Below the pieces are notes generated by a model that was not told the origin of the DNA, searched no databases, and saw only the letters and a program-made list of their open reading frames with translations. This document shows, in pieces, positions 15,006 through 15,706 of a stretch of 15,706 nucleotides of DNA; the first letter of the stretch is position 1, and every line of letters starts with the position of its first letter. The position numbers and the translations under genes were made by a program. Source of the stretch: DATIYF01 sp035517775 (GTDB lineage: Bacteria; Acidobacteriota; Terriglobia; Terriglobales; Acidobacteriaceae). The stretch lies in NCBI GenBank assembly GCA_035517775.1, contig DATIYF010000081.1:1-15706 (forward strand), given 5' to 3'.

Positions 15006-15104
15006 AGCCTTTAGCTCTTAGCTTCGCTCCCCGTGCGGCGGAAGAAGCTGCCACGTGTTACATGTCCCGACTTGTGAACAGGAACGAGCTGAGAGCTGAA
15101 GGCT
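15006..15104. repeat. inverted GCTGA-type repeat pair between argS and larC (locus C)
   Basis: The arms are AGCCTTTAGCTCTTAGCT (15006-15023) and AGCTGAGAGCTGAAGGCT (15087-15104). As RNA all 18 positions pair, two of them as G-U. The units resemble the GCTGARTG arrays of the tld region but are more diverged. It fills much of the 230-bp divergent region, so promoters of both genes must overlap or flank it; no clear -35/-10 pair was found. Confidence 0.65.
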
Positions 15105-15133
15105 GAGAGCTGATAGCGAATTGCCGGCCTCCC

Positions 15134-15706
15134 ATGCGCATCGCCTACCTCGACTGTTTTTCCGGCATCAGCGGCGATATGTTTCTCGGCGCTCTGGTAG
15201 ATGCCGGCGTGTCTGCGCGGCTGTTCGAGGAAACTGCCGTGGCTCTGGACCTGGGCGCGCGGCTGGAGATTTCCCGCGTCAATCGCAGCGGCATCACCGC
15301 CACCAAGGTGGATGTGTTCGTTCATGGCGAGAAGGAACTGCCACGCGAAGAGCACTGGGAGCAGGGGCACGCTCATCACCACCCCCACGAGAGCCAATCG
15401 CGGGCGGGGGCGCCCGCGCCGCACGGGCATGGCCGCAGCCTCAGCCAGATTAAGCAGATCATCGGCGAAGCCGCGATCGGCGAAACGGCCAGGAGCACGG
15501 CCATCGGTATCTTTGAGGCGCTGGGCGCGGCCGAGGCCAAGATTCACGAGGTGCCTATCGAGACGATCCACTTCCACGAGGTCGGCGCCGTAGATGCGCT
15601 GGTGGATATCGTTTGCGCAGCGGTCGGCGTCGAGGCGCTGGGCGTGGATGAGATCATCTGCTCTCCGCTGAACGTCGGCGGCGGAACGGTGAAGTGCGCC
15701 CACGGC
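15134..15706 (+). CDS. larC: LarC, nickel-pincer cofactor biosynthesis protein (C-terminus beyond window)
   Basis: The first 191 residues of LarC (TIGR00299, formerly DUF111), which inserts nickel into the pincer nucleotide cofactor of lactate racemase and related LarA enzymes, using CTP. Seen: the diagnostic start MRIAYLDCFSGISGDMFLGA, a His-rich loop HAHHHPH (about 81-87) typical of metal handling, SLSQIKQII, and IHFHEVGAVDALVDIVCA with SPLNVGGGTVKCAHG to the edge. Full family members are about 400 residues. The ATG at 15134 is the natural family start, although no SD is visible. A GC-rich palindrome adds SRAGAPAP (89-96) to the His-rich loop. It is divergent from argS; LarA, LarB and LarE are not in the window. 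Confidence 0.93.
   Translation, partial: MRIAYLDCFSGISGDMFLGALVDAGVSARLFEETAVALDLGARLEISRVNRSGITATKVDVFVHGEKELPREEHWEQGHAHHHPHESQSRAGAPAPHGHGRSLSQIKQIIGEAAIGETARSTAIGIFEALGAAEAKIHEVPIETIHFHEVGAVDALVDIVCAAVGVEALGVDEIICSPLNVGGGTVKCAHG
15399..15418. repeat. GC-rich palindrome in larC, copy 2
   Basis: Stem CGCGGGCG, loop GGGG, stem CGCCCGCG; 21 of 23 bases over 15398-15420 match the copy in argS (13964-13986). It falls in the His-rich variable loop of LarC and keeps the frame. Confidence 0.75.

Noticed and set aside
15011..15703. 230-codon minus-strand frame opposite larC
   Set aside because: Exact antisense of LarC coding sequence and of the repeat region; no recognisable protein features.

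Overview
The window looks like a piece of a GC-rich bacterial chromosome. Acidobacteriota is my best guess, from the gene styles: short SD-led hypothetical proteins, a PilZ / degenerate-receiver pair, a multi-module secreted lipoprotein and repeat-invaded housekeeping genes. This is inference; no rRNA or other decisive marker is present. There are 15 protein genes, two of them cut by the window ends, plus one possible leader peptide. No tRNA, rRNA, CRISPR array or classical IS element was seen.

Layout. 1-1186 (minus): the start of a membrane-anchored protein and an LCM/TIGR00027-type SAM methyltransferase, possibly preceded by a 10-codon leader ORF that overlaps its start as ATGA. 1469-4085 (plus): a CheX-type chemotaxis phosphatase, a 59-residue charged protein and leucyl aminopeptidase PepA. 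4096-5978: a membrane acyltransferase (minus), a two-helix small membrane protein (plus) and a secreted protein (minus), packed with almost no space between convergent stops. 6123-7377 (minus): a PilZ protein followed by a LuxR/NarL-type regulator whose receiver lacks the phospho-acceptor Asp. 7691-11021 (minus): tldD, a four-helix-bundle (S23/IVS-type) gene and a tldE/pmbA homologue. 11214-12731 (plus): a lipoprotein with four repeated modules. 12762-14903 (minus): argS. 15134 to the end (plus): the N-terminal part of larC.

The most unusual feature is a set of short-period repeats. A 7-bp unit, GCTGARTG read as GC-TGA-RTG with one shared G, forms small arrays, mostly as inverted pairs, at three loci: 7492-7695, 9069-9518 and, degenerate, 15006-15104. 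At the second locus the pair is a 31-bp inverted repeat (28/31 identical) that exactly brackets the four-helix-bundle gene, splitting tldD from tldE. The array supplies both the stop codon of that gene and the start codon of tldE. This resembles a cassette inserted into an operon, and recalls rRNA intervening sequences, which also carry this protein family between base-pairing ends.

A second type of invasion is in-frame insertion of palindromic repeats into coding genes. argS carries a 107-bp repeat block (pentapeptide repeat ASGEV/ASGDV) and a GC-rich hairpin. The same hairpin lies in larC, in-frame, about 1.4 kb away. These are comparable in kind to the palindromic elements in Rickettsia genes. 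Functionally the neighbours do not form one pathway: signalling (CheX, PilZ, regulator), proteolysis (PepA, TldD/E), translation (ArgS) and nickel-cofactor synthesis (LarC) sit side by side.
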